From contig CAZCSP010000022.1 of assembly GCA_964501275.1 (NCBI GenBank), positions 3,569 to 67,568 of the forward strand: a stretch of DNA of 64,000 nt, given 5' to 3'. This document shows, piece after piece, positions 17,613 to 25,386 of this stretch. The stretch comes from 55-13 sp964501275. Its GTDB lineage: Bacteria; Armatimonadota; Fimbriimonadia; Fimbriimonadales; Fimbriimonadaceae. The stretch's first letter is position 1. Every line of letters begins with the position of its first letter. The notes under the pieces were generated by a model, which ran no database searches, was not told where the DNA came from, and saw nothing but the letters and a program-made list of their open reading frames with translations. A program made the position numbers and the translations under genes.

Positions 17613-19178
17613 ATGGCGTTGCTCAGCTCTCTTGTCGTCGGCCTTACCCTCCTCCAAGCCCCCGCTTGGCCCCAAACTCGGGCGGAGAGAACGCAGTTCA
17701 GGGAGACCTCGACCTACGACGATGTGATGTCCTTTCTGCATGAACTGCAGAAGGCTGGCGCGCCGATCACTTTGAAGTGGATGGGGGAATCGACCGAGGG
17801 CAAGCCGATGCCGCTGGTGATCGCCTCCCGCCCTTTGGCGACCTCGCCCGCCCAGGCCAAGGCGTCGGGCAAGCCGATCATCTACATCCAGGCCAACATC
17901 CACGGTGGCGAGGTCGAAGGGAAAGAAGCGGCTTTGGCACTTCTGCGGAACTACTGTCGAGAGGAGAAGGGGCTATTGGACCGGGCGATCTTCTTGGTGG
18001 TCCCGATCTACAACATCGACGGCAACGAGAAGTTCGGTCCCCAAGCCCGCAATCGGCCGGGGCAGGAAGGGCCAGAACTTGTCGGGCTGAGGACGAATGG
18101 GCAGGGTTTCGACTTGAACCGGGACTGCATGAAGGCCGAGTCGCCCGAGATGCGGGGCCTGCTCAAGCACGTCTACCCCTGGGATCCCGATGTGATCTTC
18201 GATCTCCACACCACCGACGGCAGCCGCCATGGATATCAACTCACCTACTCCCCACCCCTCCACCCCAACACCGACCCCGAAGTCCGCAAGTTCACCCAGG
18301 ACGAACTCCTGCCCAAGATTCGCCGGGAGGCTTTGAAGACGGGCCTGCGCCTCTTCGACTACGGCAACACGGCCAGGCGGCAGGATAAGACGGTTTGGGA
18401 GACGTTTGGGTATGAGGGGCGTTATGTGACCAACTACGGCGGGCTGAGGAATCGGGTCTCGATTCTGTCGGAGGCGATGGTGAACCAACCGTTCGACCGG
18501 CGCGTGAAGGACACGGAGCAGTTTGTGAATGCTTGCCTGGTGGAGTTAGTGCGGCAGTCGAAGCGGGTGATGGAGATGTCGCGAAAGGCGGATCAGCGCG
18601 TCTTGGATTTGGCGGGCAAGGCTCCTGAACTGGGCATCCGATTTGAGATGGCAGATCGGGGGGAGGAGGGGGTTCTGATGGAGAAAGCCTCCGCCGCCAA
18701 GCGCACCGGCCCGATCACGGAGTGGGAGCCAGTGAAGATGCGCGTCTTCGACCGCTTCAAACCTATCCGCACCTCCAAACTTCCGAGTGCCTACCTGGTT
18801 CCTGGGGATGCGGACAAGGTAGTCGATCTCCTGAGGCTGCACGGGATCAAGGTGGAGCAGCTTGTGGGACCTTGGAATGGGACCGCTTCAGCATTTTCCG
18901 TATCTGAGGCGGTGGTGGCCCGCAACGCCTTTCAAGGGCATCGGATGGTGAGGCTGGAGGGCAAGTATGCGGATCGCCCTTGGATGGCCCCAGTTGGTTC
19001 TTACCTGGTTCGCACCGCCCAGCCTCTCGGTCTGCTGGCCTTTGATCTTCTGGAGGCGGAGAGTCTGGATGGAGTTGGAGCTTGGGGTTTGTTTGGCGAG
19101 GAGTGGGAGGGGATCAAGGAGTTCCCGGTGGGTAAGGTTTTTGGCCCGGTGGCTGGTGTGACGATAACGATGGACTGA
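17613..19178 (+). CDS. Secreted M14-family zinc carboxypeptidase
   Basis: The 521-aa protein has a signal peptide (residues 1-21) and an M14 domain. Zinc ligands His97 and Glu100 lie in NIHGGEVEGKE and His199 in DLHTTDG. GFDLNRD (166-171) is the substrate carboxylate site. The long C-terminal half is seen in large M14 proteins and lacks motifs I can name. It would trim peptides in the periplasm or outside the cell. It begins 23 bp after the broken peptidoglycan-binding gene. Confidence 0.9.
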   Translation: MALLSSLVVGLTLLQAPAWPQTRAERTQFRETSTYDDVMSFLHELQKAGAPITLKWMGESTEGKPMPLVIASRPLATSPAQAKASGKPIIYIQANIHGGEVEGKEAALALLRNYCREEKGLLDRAIFLVVPIYNIDGNEKFGPQARNRPGQEGPELVGLRTNGQGFDLNRDCMKAESPEMRGLLKHVYPWDPDVIFDLHTTDGSRHGYQLTYSPPLHPNTDPEVRKFTQDELLPKIRREALKTGLRLFDYGNTARRQDKTVWETFGYEGRYVTNYGGLRNRVSILSEAMVNQPFDRRVKDTEQFVNACLVELVRQSKRVMEMSRKADQRVLDLAGKAPELGIRFEMADRGEEGVLMEKASAAKRTGPITEWEPVKMRVFDRFKPIRTSKLPSAYLVPGDADKVVDLLRLHGIKVEQLVGPWNGTASAFSVSEAVVARNAFQGHRMVRLEGKYADRPWMAPVGSYLVRTAQPLGLLAFDLLEAESLDGVGAWGLFGEEWEGIKEFPVGKVFGPVAGVTITMD

Positions 19179-19205
19179 GCGTATAAAATATGGAAGATAT
19201 TCAGA

Positions 19206-19231
19206 AAGTCGGAAAATCAGGAAGTCGGAAA
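19206..19231. promoter_or_regulatory. Two direct repeats before the AbrB/PIN pair
   Basis: AAGTCGGAAA occurs at 19206-19215 and again at 19222-19231, 16 bp apart, the second copy touching the ATG of the antitoxin gene. A TATAAAAT stretch lies just upstream. This is a plausible autoregulatory operator of the toxin-antitoxin operon. Confidence 0.4.
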
Positions 19232-19530
19232 TGCAGACAAAGCGAAATGAAACATTCAAGGTGGGCAAGAAGGGCTCCTTTGTTTTGCCATCCAAGCTGA
19301 GGAAGGAATACGGGTTTGAGGAAGGAACCTTGGTGATCGCGGAACCACGCAAGGAGGGCGTGATGCTTCGTCCGGCTGTAGTGACGCCAATTGAGATGTA
19401 CACCGACGAGCGAGTTGCTGAGTTCCTGCTTAACAATGCCATCGGGCCTGAAGACTATCTGCGCGCCCGGAAAGATGTGGAGGAACTTGGCATCGACCCG
19501 GACTCAGTACCTCATCGAAAGCAGGCATGA
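19231..19530 (+). CDS. AbrB/MazE-type antitoxin
   Basis: The 99-aa protein opens with a swapped-hairpin DNA-binding domain (ETFKVGKKGSFVLPSKLRKEYGFEEGTLVIAEPRKEGVMLRP, residues 7-50) of the AbrB/MazE/SpoVT type. The rest (IGPEDYLRARKDVEELGIDPDSVP) is a helical tail likely to bind and block the toxin. Its TGA overlaps the ATG of the PIN toxin gene (ATGA), a usual toxin-antitoxin layout. It likely represses its own promoter through the direct repeats at its start. Confidence 0.85.
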   Translation: MQTKRNETFKVGKKGSFVLPSKLRKEYGFEEGTLVIAEPRKEGVMLRPAVVTPIEMYTDERVAEFLLNNAIGPEDYLRARKDVEELGIDPDSVPHRKQA

Positions 19531-19931
19531 TTCGGGTCTTCGTGGACGCTAACGTCCTATTCTCCGCCGCCTACAGCGAACTGAGCGCACTGAGCGCGTT
19601 CTGGGGGATGAACAACCTTCACTTGGTGGCATCAGATTATGTGTTGGATGAAGCACGGCGTAATCTGGTTAAGAAAAGACCTCAGGCCTTGGCAAGATTT
19701 GAAAAACTCCTTGCATCCGTCGAGATAACACAAGAATCCTTGGAGGCTGAGGAGGTTGAGATAAACGCGAAAGATCGGCCTGTGCTAGAGGCGGCCCTGG
19801 GAGCCAAGTGCCACTACCTCATCACCGGGAACACAGCCGACTTTGCCCACTTGATGGACGCACCCATTCAGGGAATGAGGGTGATGATGCCCGTGGACGT
19901 CCTGAAGCTAATCGTTGACTCGGAGAAGTGA
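19527..19931 (+). CDS. PIN-domain toxin (VapC-like ribonuclease)
   Basis: The 134-aa protein has the PIN acidic residues: Asp7 in RVFVDANVLFSAA, Glu42 in LDEARRNL, Asp83 in KDRPVLEAA and Asp105 in ITGNTADF. These hold metal ions for RNA cleavage. It directly follows and overlaps the AbrB-type antitoxin. The target RNA cannot be told from sequence. All key residues are present, so it appears active. Confidence 0.85.
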   Translation: MIRVFVDANVLFSAAYSELSALSAFWGMNNLHLVASDYVLDEARRNLVKKRPQALARFEKLLASVEITQESLEAEEVEINAKDRPVLEAALGAKCHYLITGNTADFAHLMDAPIQGMRVMMPVDVLKLIVDSEK

Positions 19932-19934
19932 GGT

Positions 19935-19961
19935 CATCGTCTGTTATACGGGCAGACGATG
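19935..19961. terminator. Hairpin after the toxin gene
   Basis: CATCGTCTG and CAGACGATG form a perfect 9-bp stem around a 9-nt loop, 3 bp past the toxin stop and 14 bp before the next ATG. No U-tract follows; it may be a weak terminator or an mRNA structure. Confidence 0.4.
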
Positions 19962-19975
19962 TAAAATCCCGCGCG

Positions 19976-21079
19976 ATGGCAAATCCCCTTCGAGTCGGCG
20001 TCGTTGGTTGCGGCAATATCTGCGGCATTTACATCCAGAACCTCTCTCGCTACCGATCGACGCAGGTGATCGCCTGTAGCGACCTAGATGAGGACCGGGC
20101 TCGGGCGACGGCGGAGCAGTATGGGATTCCTTATGCCTTGTCCACCAAAGACCTGCTGGCCCATCCTGAGGTCGATCTTGTACTCAACCTCACGATCCCG
20201 AGCGCCCACGCCAGTGTGGCCCATGCGGCGGTGGAGGCGGGGAAGCATGTTTACAATGAGAAGCCGCTGACGATCTCGCTTGAGGACGGGTTGCAATTGG
20301 TGGAGAAGGCGCGGGCGAAGGGCGTCCGGTTGGGGTGTGCGCCGGATACTTTCATGGGCGCCGGAATCCAGACTTGCCGCAAGTTGATCGACCAGGGCGC
20401 GATTGGGGAGCCGGTGGCTTGCGAGGCCCATATGCAGTGCCATGGCCATGAAAGCTGGCATCCCTCGCCCGAGTTTTACTACCAGAAGGGCGGCGGGCCG
20501 ATGCTGGATATGGGGCCTTATTACATCACGGCTTTGGTCAACTTGATGGGCGGGGTGAAGCGGGTGGCGGGCATCTCGCGGGCCACCTTCCCGACCCGGA
20601 CCATCACCAGCCAGCCGAAGAGCGGCAAGGTGGTGGAAGTGGAAACCCCGACCCATATCACCGGCTCGATGGAGTTCGCCTCAGGGGCCATCGGGATGGT
20701 GGTGCAGAGCTTCGATGTCTGGCATGGCAACGTTGCGCCCCTCATCATCCACGGTTCCGAGGGTTCAATGCTCGTCGGCGACCCTAACTCCTTCGGCGAT
20801 GCGGTGCAGACTCGGATGAGAGGGGATGCGGAGTGGCAGCCGGTCGGTTTCGAGCACGGATTTGCGGAGAACAGCCGGGGAGTCGGGGTTCTGGATATCG
20901 CTCACGCCATCCAAGAAGGCCGCCCCAACCGGGCCAGCGGCGATCTTGCGCTTCATGTTCTGGAAGTGATGCGAGCGTTCACGGATTCCAGCGAATCGGG
21001 GCAGCATGTCTTAATGCAGACTCAAGTAGAGAGGCCAGCGGCGATGAAGGAAAGTGAATTCTCGGGCGATCTGGCGTAA
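19976..21079 (+). CDS. Gfo/Idh/MocA-family oxidoreductase
   Basis: The 367-aa protein has an N-terminal Rossmann fold (LRVGVVGCGNICGIYIQNL) and the family's EKP motif (YNEKPLTISLEDG) near residue 95, followed by the C-terminal substrate domain (GGGPMLDMGPYYITALVNLMG). Members oxidise or reduce sugars or cyclitols using NAD(P). There is no signal peptide. I chose the ATG that begins MANPLRVGV; an upstream extension would lie in the hairpin after the toxin gene. It is followed by the metallophosphoesterase fusion. Confidence 0.9.
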   Translation: MANPLRVGVVGCGNICGIYIQNLSRYRSTQVIACSDLDEDRARATAEQYGIPYALSTKDLLAHPEVDLVLNLTIPSAHASVAHAAVEAGKHVYNEKPLTISLEDGLQLVEKARAKGVRLGCAPDTFMGAGIQTCRKLIDQGAIGEPVACEAHMQCHGHESWHPSPEFYYQKGGGPMLDMGPYYITALVNLMGGVKRVAGISRATFPTRTITSQPKSGKVVEVETPTHITGSMEFASGAIGMVVQSFDVWHGNVAPLIIHGSEGSMLVGDPNSFGDAVQTRMRGDAEWQPVGFEHGFAENSRGVGVLDIAHAIQEGRPNRASGDLALHVLEVMRAFTDSSESGQHVLMQTQVERPAAMKESEFSGDLA

Positions 21080-21158
21080 ACTGGAAGGGAGTTCGGCGCA
21101 CTTGGGCGTTCGGGAACGATCTTTTTACTCCCCAAACGGGGCTTTCCGAGGTTTCGCT

Positions 21159-23201
21159 ATGAGTCAGATCACCCGCCGAGATGTTTTGAAAGTGGGGGCC
21201 GCCGCTGGCCTTGCTCCCTTTGCGCGCTACGCCGGAGCCTTTGCCGACGACCGCAGCTTTGCCTTCGACTATTTCAGCGATACCCACGTCCGCCTCCAAG
21301 CCAACATCGAGGAGAATCGGGCGATGCTGCGGGAGATCAAGGCGTTCAATCCCGCCTTCGCCATCAACGGCGGCGACGTCACCGACTATGGCTGGGCGGG
21401 CGAATTCGACAACTACCAGATGCTGGTCAAGGAGTTCGGCGTCAAGGTCTACGACACCGCCGGGAACCACGACGTGCGCTGGTCGCCGCAGGGCGTGAAG
21501 ATTTTCAAGGAGAGGCTGGGCGAGCCATTTGGGTATTTCCAGCATCAGGGTTGCCACTTCTTCGTCCTGGACAGCACGGTTCCGCTTAGCTACTGGGGTC
21601 ACTATGAGGCGGAGCAACTCAGGTGGCTGGAAGCCAAGTTGAAAGGCATCGGGCGAGTCGATCCCGTCTTTATCGCCACTCACCACTGGGTTGGCCGCGA
21701 TGCGGTGATGATCGACAACGAGGAGCCGCTTCGGCGCATCTTGGAGCCCTACAACATCAAGCTGATCCTGAACGGCCACGGCCACAGCGACCTGCTTTGG
21801 AACTGGGATGGCATCGCTAACACGATGAACAAGGGGCTGTACCAGGGCTCGTGGCAGAAGGTGGAGGTGGATTTTCTCAAAGGCGAAGTTCGGCTTTCCC
21901 GACGCACCACGCAGCAAACCACGCCTACACTCCTCACCACAGTCCCCCTTAAGGCTCAACCCGCCAAGCGTCCGATCTGGGCCACGGGCTCCATCCCCGT
22001 CTCCGAGGCGTTTGAGCGCGCGGTTGCCGATGGGGCGGAGATTCGGGTGAGCTATGCCAAGTGGCTGCCCGCCGCCGAGGCGCCTTCCCTCTCCCTGCTC
22101 TTGGGTCGGGCCAGTGGGGAGCAGCTAGTGGAACTTCGAGAACCCAAATCGGGGCGGCAGGGCACCTATCGTGTCGAAACCCCGACGGATGGCCTCGCTA
22201 AAATCTGGCAGACCGAACTCTCGGGCGGGGTGATGTCCCATGTGAAGATCGCGGGAGACCGCCTCCTGGTCTCCTGTATGGATGGCTCGGTCAATGCGCT
22301 GGATAAGAGGTCGGGGCGGGTTCTGTGGACTACCAAGACGGGCCGGTATTGCCACTCTTCCCCGGTGATCGATGGCGATCTGGTGTTTGTGGGAAGTGCG
22401 GACGCGAACTTCTATGCGCTTCGCCTGGCCGACGGCAAAGAGGTTTGGCGAGCCAAGACGGAAGGGCCGGTCTACGCTTCGGCTGCGGTGGCGGGGGATA
22501 CGGTGTGCGTCGCCAGCGGGGATGGGAAGTTCCACGCCTTCGACCGAGCCACGGGGCGGACCAAGTGGGCCTACGCCATGCCCCCCAGCAACACCGCCTT
22601 TGCCCAGACCCACGCCGTGACGGACGGTAAGCAGTTCTACATCGGAGCTTGGGACAGCCATGTTTATGCGGTAGACGTCCAGACGGGGCAGATGAAGTGG
22701 CGGCAGCCCTGTTTCCCCCGAACCTTCGCCTTCTCGCCCGCGATCGGCGGTCCGGCATTGGCGGATGGCAGACTCTACGTTCCCGCCAACGGTAACGGAC
22801 TCTTCTGCTTCGACGCGGCTTCGGGTGAGCAGCTTTGGATGGTAAGCAGTCGAGCCGACAAGTACGGGCACTCCTCACCCAGGGTTCGGGACGGCAAAGT
22901 TTATGCGGGCGGATTGGGGGACCTGGGCGAGTTCCGGTGCGTCTCGGCCGTCGATGGCTCGGAGATTTGGGTAGCGCGGTCGCGCTCGGTGATCTACGAT
23001 TCCTCGCCCGCTTTGGGAGACGGGTTCGTGGCGATTGGCTCGGTGGGTTCGTTGCTGACGGTTGCCGACGACCAGACGGGCCGGATCATTGCCCAGACCC
23101 GGCTGCCGATCGGCCACTTCCTCGCCTCGCCGGCGGCGGAGGGTAAGCGAATCTATGCGGGAACCTACTCCAATACGGTGACGGCCTTTGAATTAAGCTA
23201 G
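21159..23201 (+). CDS. Tat-exported metallophosphoesterase fused to PQQ-like propeller
   Basis: The 680-aa protein has a twin-arginine leader (MSQITRRDVLKVGAAAG). A calcineurin-like phosphoesterase follows: DYFSDTHVRL, INGGDVTDYG, DTAGNHDVRW, ATHHWVG and LNGHGHSDLLW supply the metal ligands. The C-terminal half is a PQQ-type beta-propeller with repeats such as GSVNALDKRSGRVLWTTKTG and ANFYALRLADGKEVWRAKTEG. It acts outside the inner membrane. The substrate is unknown. I chose the ATG that starts the Tat leader; a longer frame overlaps the upstream gene. Confidence 0.85.
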   Translation: MSQITRRDVLKVGAAAGLAPFARYAGAFADDRSFAFDYFSDTHVRLQANIEENRAMLREIKAFNPAFAINGGDVTDYGWAGEFDNYQMLVKEFGVKVYDTAGNHDVRWSPQGVKIFKERLGEPFGYFQHQGCHFFVLDSTVPLSYWGHYEAEQLRWLEAKLKGIGRVDPVFIATHHWVGRDAVMIDNEEPLRRILEPYNIKLILNGHGHSDLLWNWDGIANTMNKGLYQGSWQKVEVDFLKGEVRLSRRTTQQTTPTLLTTVPLKAQPAKRPIWATGSIPVSEAFERAVADGAEIRVSYAKWLPAAEAPSLSLLLGRASGEQLVELREPKSGRQGTYRVETPTDGLAKIWQTELSGGVMSHVKIAGDRLLVSCMDGSVNALDKRSGRVLWTTKTGRYCHSSPVIDGDLVFVGSADANFYALRLADGKEVWRAKTEGPVYASAAVAGDTVCVASGDGKFHAFDRATGRTKWAYAMPPSNTAFAQTHAVTDGKQFYIGAWDSHVYAVDVQTGQMKWRQPCFPRTFAFSPAIGGPALADGRLYVPANGNGLFCFDAASGEQLWMVSSRADKYGHSSPRVRDGKVYAGGLGDLGEFRCVSAVDGSEIWVARSRSVIYDSSPALGDGFVAIGSVGSLLTVADDQTGRIIAQTRLPIGHFLASPAAEGKRIYAGTYSNTVTAFELS

Positions 23202-23256
23202 ATGAGCCCCGCCAGACGGCCCGTGAAGGGTTCCAGGCCAGCTATACTTAATCCTA

Positions 23257-23703
23257 ATGTGTAGGGTGCTTGTTATCGATGATGAAGAAGCCGTGGTCGT
23301 GGCGGTAAAACGTCGATTGGAGCGGGACGGATTTATTGTCGAGACGGCGGGCAGCGCTTCAGAAGGCATCGGCAAGATCATGGATTGCCCCAAGCCCTAT
23401 GACGTCATCGTCACCGATATGAGCATGGACAATCCCGACTCGGGTCTCCAAGTCCTGCACGCCGCCTTCACCCGCGACCTCTTTGCCGAAGTCATCGTGA
23501 TGACCGCCTATGGGAATGTGGCGAACGCCGTTGAATGTATGCGGCGCGGAGCTTTCGACTACATCGAAAAGAACGCCCCCGGCATCGACGTCTACGAAAT
23601 CCTCTCGATCAAGATCGGTCAAGCCATGGATCGCCGTCGCCGGGATGTGCGGACGGTCGAGCTTTGGGAGCGGGCGGCGAAGTCGAAAGAGTCGGTTGGG
23701 TAG
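23257..23703 (+). CDS. Stand-alone response-regulator receiver protein
   Basis: The 148-aa protein is a receiver domain: acidic pair Asp8-Asp9, phosphorylatable Asp54 in VIVTDMSMD, Thr in VIVMTAYG and Lys in DYIEKNAPG. It has no output domain, only a basic helix at the end, so it likely signals by protein contact, like CheY or Spo0F. No histidine kinase is nearby. A TATACT box about 20 bp before the ATG may be its promoter. Confidence 0.85.
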   Translation: MCRVLVIDDEEAVVVAVKRRLERDGFIVETAGSASEGIGKIMDCPKPYDVIVTDMSMDNPDSGLQVLHAAFTRDLFAEVIVMTAYGNVANAVECMRRGAFDYIEKNAPGIDVYEILSIKIGQAMDRRRRDVRTVELWERAAKSKESVG

Positions 23704-23818
23704 GTTGTTGCGGCGACGCCTGATCTCACTCACAGCTTTCAGCAGTTCGCGTCAATTTCCGCCGATACTACGGTTCTGAGGCTGGACACACTCCTAAAAG
23801 TGTCTGTAAAAATGGGAT

Positions 23819-23842
23819 CGTCCGATATGATCGGACGGTTTT
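23819..23842 (+). terminator. Possible terminator, CGTCCGAT hairpin
   Basis: CGTCCGAT-ATG-ATCGGACG forms a perfect 8-bp stem followed by GTTTTG, 115 bp after the response-regulator stop. It sits directly before a second palindrome. Confidence 0.35.
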
Positions 23843-23861
23843 GCAACAGGCTGTTGCAAAA
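23839..23861. repeat. Palindrome 1 at the decayed DUF1016 gene
   Basis: TTTTGCAACAG-G-CTGTTGCAAAA has perfect 11-bp arms and sits 15 bp before the DUF1016 start. A twin with the same core occurs inside the gene at 24172-24198. Confidence 0.7.
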
Positions 23862-23876
23862 GTATCCTCAAGCGTG

Positions 23877-24709
23877 ATGGACGACAAGGTTCTCCCAATC
23901 CCTAGCGAATACGGCCCCTTTCTAGAGGAACTCAAAACTCGTATCCGATCCGCCCAAGTACGAGCGGCGGTTGCCGTTAACCGCGAGTTGGTGACTCTGT
24001 ACTGGAACATCGGGAGGCAGATACTTGCCGCTCAGCAAGCTCAGGGCTGGGGAACGAAGGTGGTGGAACGTCTCGCCACCGACCTTCGAAGCGAATTCCC
24101 TGAAATGAAGGGGTTTTCCCTGCAAACCTGCGATATATGTGCACCTTTGCGGAGGCATGGACCGAAGATCAAATTTTCCAACAGGCTGTTGGAAAATTGC
24201 CCTGGGGGCATAACCTTATCCTTCTAGACAAGCTGAATAGCTTCGAAAACCGCCTCTGGTACGCCCAGAGGGCGGTCGAGTATGGGTGGAGTCGCAATGT
24301 GCTTGGACTCCATATCGCAAGCAATCTCTACGCCCGTGAAGGCAAGGCCATCTCAAACTTCGAGCGGACGCTTCCCGCTCCGCTGTCCGATCTGGCGCAG
24401 CAGATCACCAAGGACCCCTATAACTTTGAGTTCCTCACCCTTCAGAAAGACGCCGAGGAGCGGGAGATTGAGGATGCTCTCATTGCCCACATCCGCAAGT
24501 TCCTCTTGGAGTTAGGCGCAGGATTCGCGTTTGTTGGCAACCAGTATCACCTCGATGTGGGAGGCGAGGACTTCTACATCGACCTGTTGTTCTATCACCT
24601 CAAGCTCCGACTGTCTTGGACTGTGTCGCCGCCAAGGTATGATTGCCAGCAAGAAGGATCATTGACGATAGATGCCATTCGTGGTAAAGGCTCCATCGAA
24701 AATGCGTAG
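23877..24709 (+). pseudogene. DUF1016 (YhcG-like) nuclease gene, frameshifted and truncated
   Basis: The first frame encodes VNRELVTLYWNIGRQIL and LRSEFPEMKGFSL, then loses frame. The continuation (NLRYMCTFAEAW, KLPWGHNLILLDKL, GWSRNVLGLHI, KDPYNFEFL, EDFYIDLLFYHLKLR) is one base out. Restoring one A in CTGCAAACCTG at 24121-24130 rejoins it as GFSLQNLRYM, the DUF1016 consensus. Past LLFYHLKLR the family's C-terminal third (LK...P...GK, YAL) is missing and replaced by unrelated codons. Two lesions make loss of function likely. Intact members are PD-(D/E)XK-like proteins linked to defence or mobile DNA. Confidence 0.85.
24172..24198. repeat. Palindrome 2 inside the decayed DUF1016 gene
   Basis: The arms AATTTTCCAACAG and CTGTTGGAAAATT pair perfectly over 13 bp around a single G. 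The core matches palindrome 1 except for one swapped base pair in each arm. In frame it encodes QQAVGK. Confidence 0.7.
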
Positions 24710-25118
24710 TGCAATGCCGTCGTTAAGTATCGTCCCGAAATTCGCCTTATTGTGTATGGTTTGTCTATTCGCAGTGTCTTGTCGGTCGTCAACCACTAGC
24801 GTCCCAAAGGGCATCGTCCGTGGCGAACTAGATTCACACGCCGACGTGTCGCTAGATGAGATGGTTTGCACAGGATATGATTGCAGTTTGAGCTTGATTT
24901 TGCTTAATGGAGGTCAATCTCCTGAGACTATAACCATTACAGATGTAGAAGTTCCTTCATTTTCGCTAATCGATTCCATGCCTCTGACTGAGGTCAGCTT
25001 GCAACCAAACGAACAGAAGCAGATAGCTGTTCGGTTCAGGAAAACAGACTCAAGTGCGACCTATACTGGAGAAGGTGTGAGCATTGGCTATGAGTATTCA
25101 AGCAAGCATAATCATTAG
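24702..25118 (+). CDS. Putative small lipoprotein, unknown function
   Basis: The 138-aa product has a lipoprotein leader ending LFAVSC, with the lipobox Cys about 27 residues in. The mature part is a beta-rich domain (CSLSLILLNGGQSPETITITDVEV, VSLQPNEQKQIAVRFRK) resembling an Ig-like or DUF1573-type sandwich. The base composition is more A+T-rich than its neighbours. It overlaps the end of the DUF1016 remnant by 8 bp. The start is uncertain: a second ATG lies four codons on. Confidence 0.55.
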   Translation: MRSAMPSLSIVPKFALLCMVCLFAVSCRSSTTSVPKGIVRGELDSHADVSLDEMVCTGYDCSLSLILLNGGQSPETITITDVEVPSFSLIDSMPLTEVSLQPNEQKQIAVRFRKTDSSATYTGEGVSIGYEYSSKHNH

Positions 25119-25162
25119 CCTATCGTTCAACGCCAACTTCTAGTCGAATATGAGCAACTCTT

Positions 25163-25310
25163 CTGTAGTGCTCTGCGGTCCTCGGTGGTTTCATCAGCTT
25201 CCAATTAAAAGAACCACAGAAGACACAGAGGGCCACCGAAGGGCACGCGGCCCAACCCAAAACATGCAGCCTGCAAGCGATTTGAACTCATCGCGAATAA
25301 TCCGGGCTAG
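25163..25310. repeat. Dispersed palindromic repeat family B, copy 2
   Basis: GGTCCTCGGTGGTTTCATC and its loose complement GAACCACAGAAGACACAGAGG flank a short centre, followed by GGGCACGCGGCCCAACCC and CGATTTGAACTCATCGCG. It fills most of a 268-bp gap between convergent genes. Confidence 0.75.
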
Positions 25311-25331
25311 TTGCGATGTTTGGTGTTCACT

Positions 25332-25368
25332 AAAAAAACGAGCGCCCCATACACTTGCTTGTATGGGG
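25332..25368 (-). terminator. Rho-independent terminator of the MinD-like gene
   Basis: Read on the minus strand, CCCCATACA, loop, TGTATGGGG is followed by CGCTCG and seven T. It lies 18 bp past the stop of the MinD-like gene. Confidence 0.8.
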
Positions 25369-25386
25369 TCGAGCTTACACTTTTCC

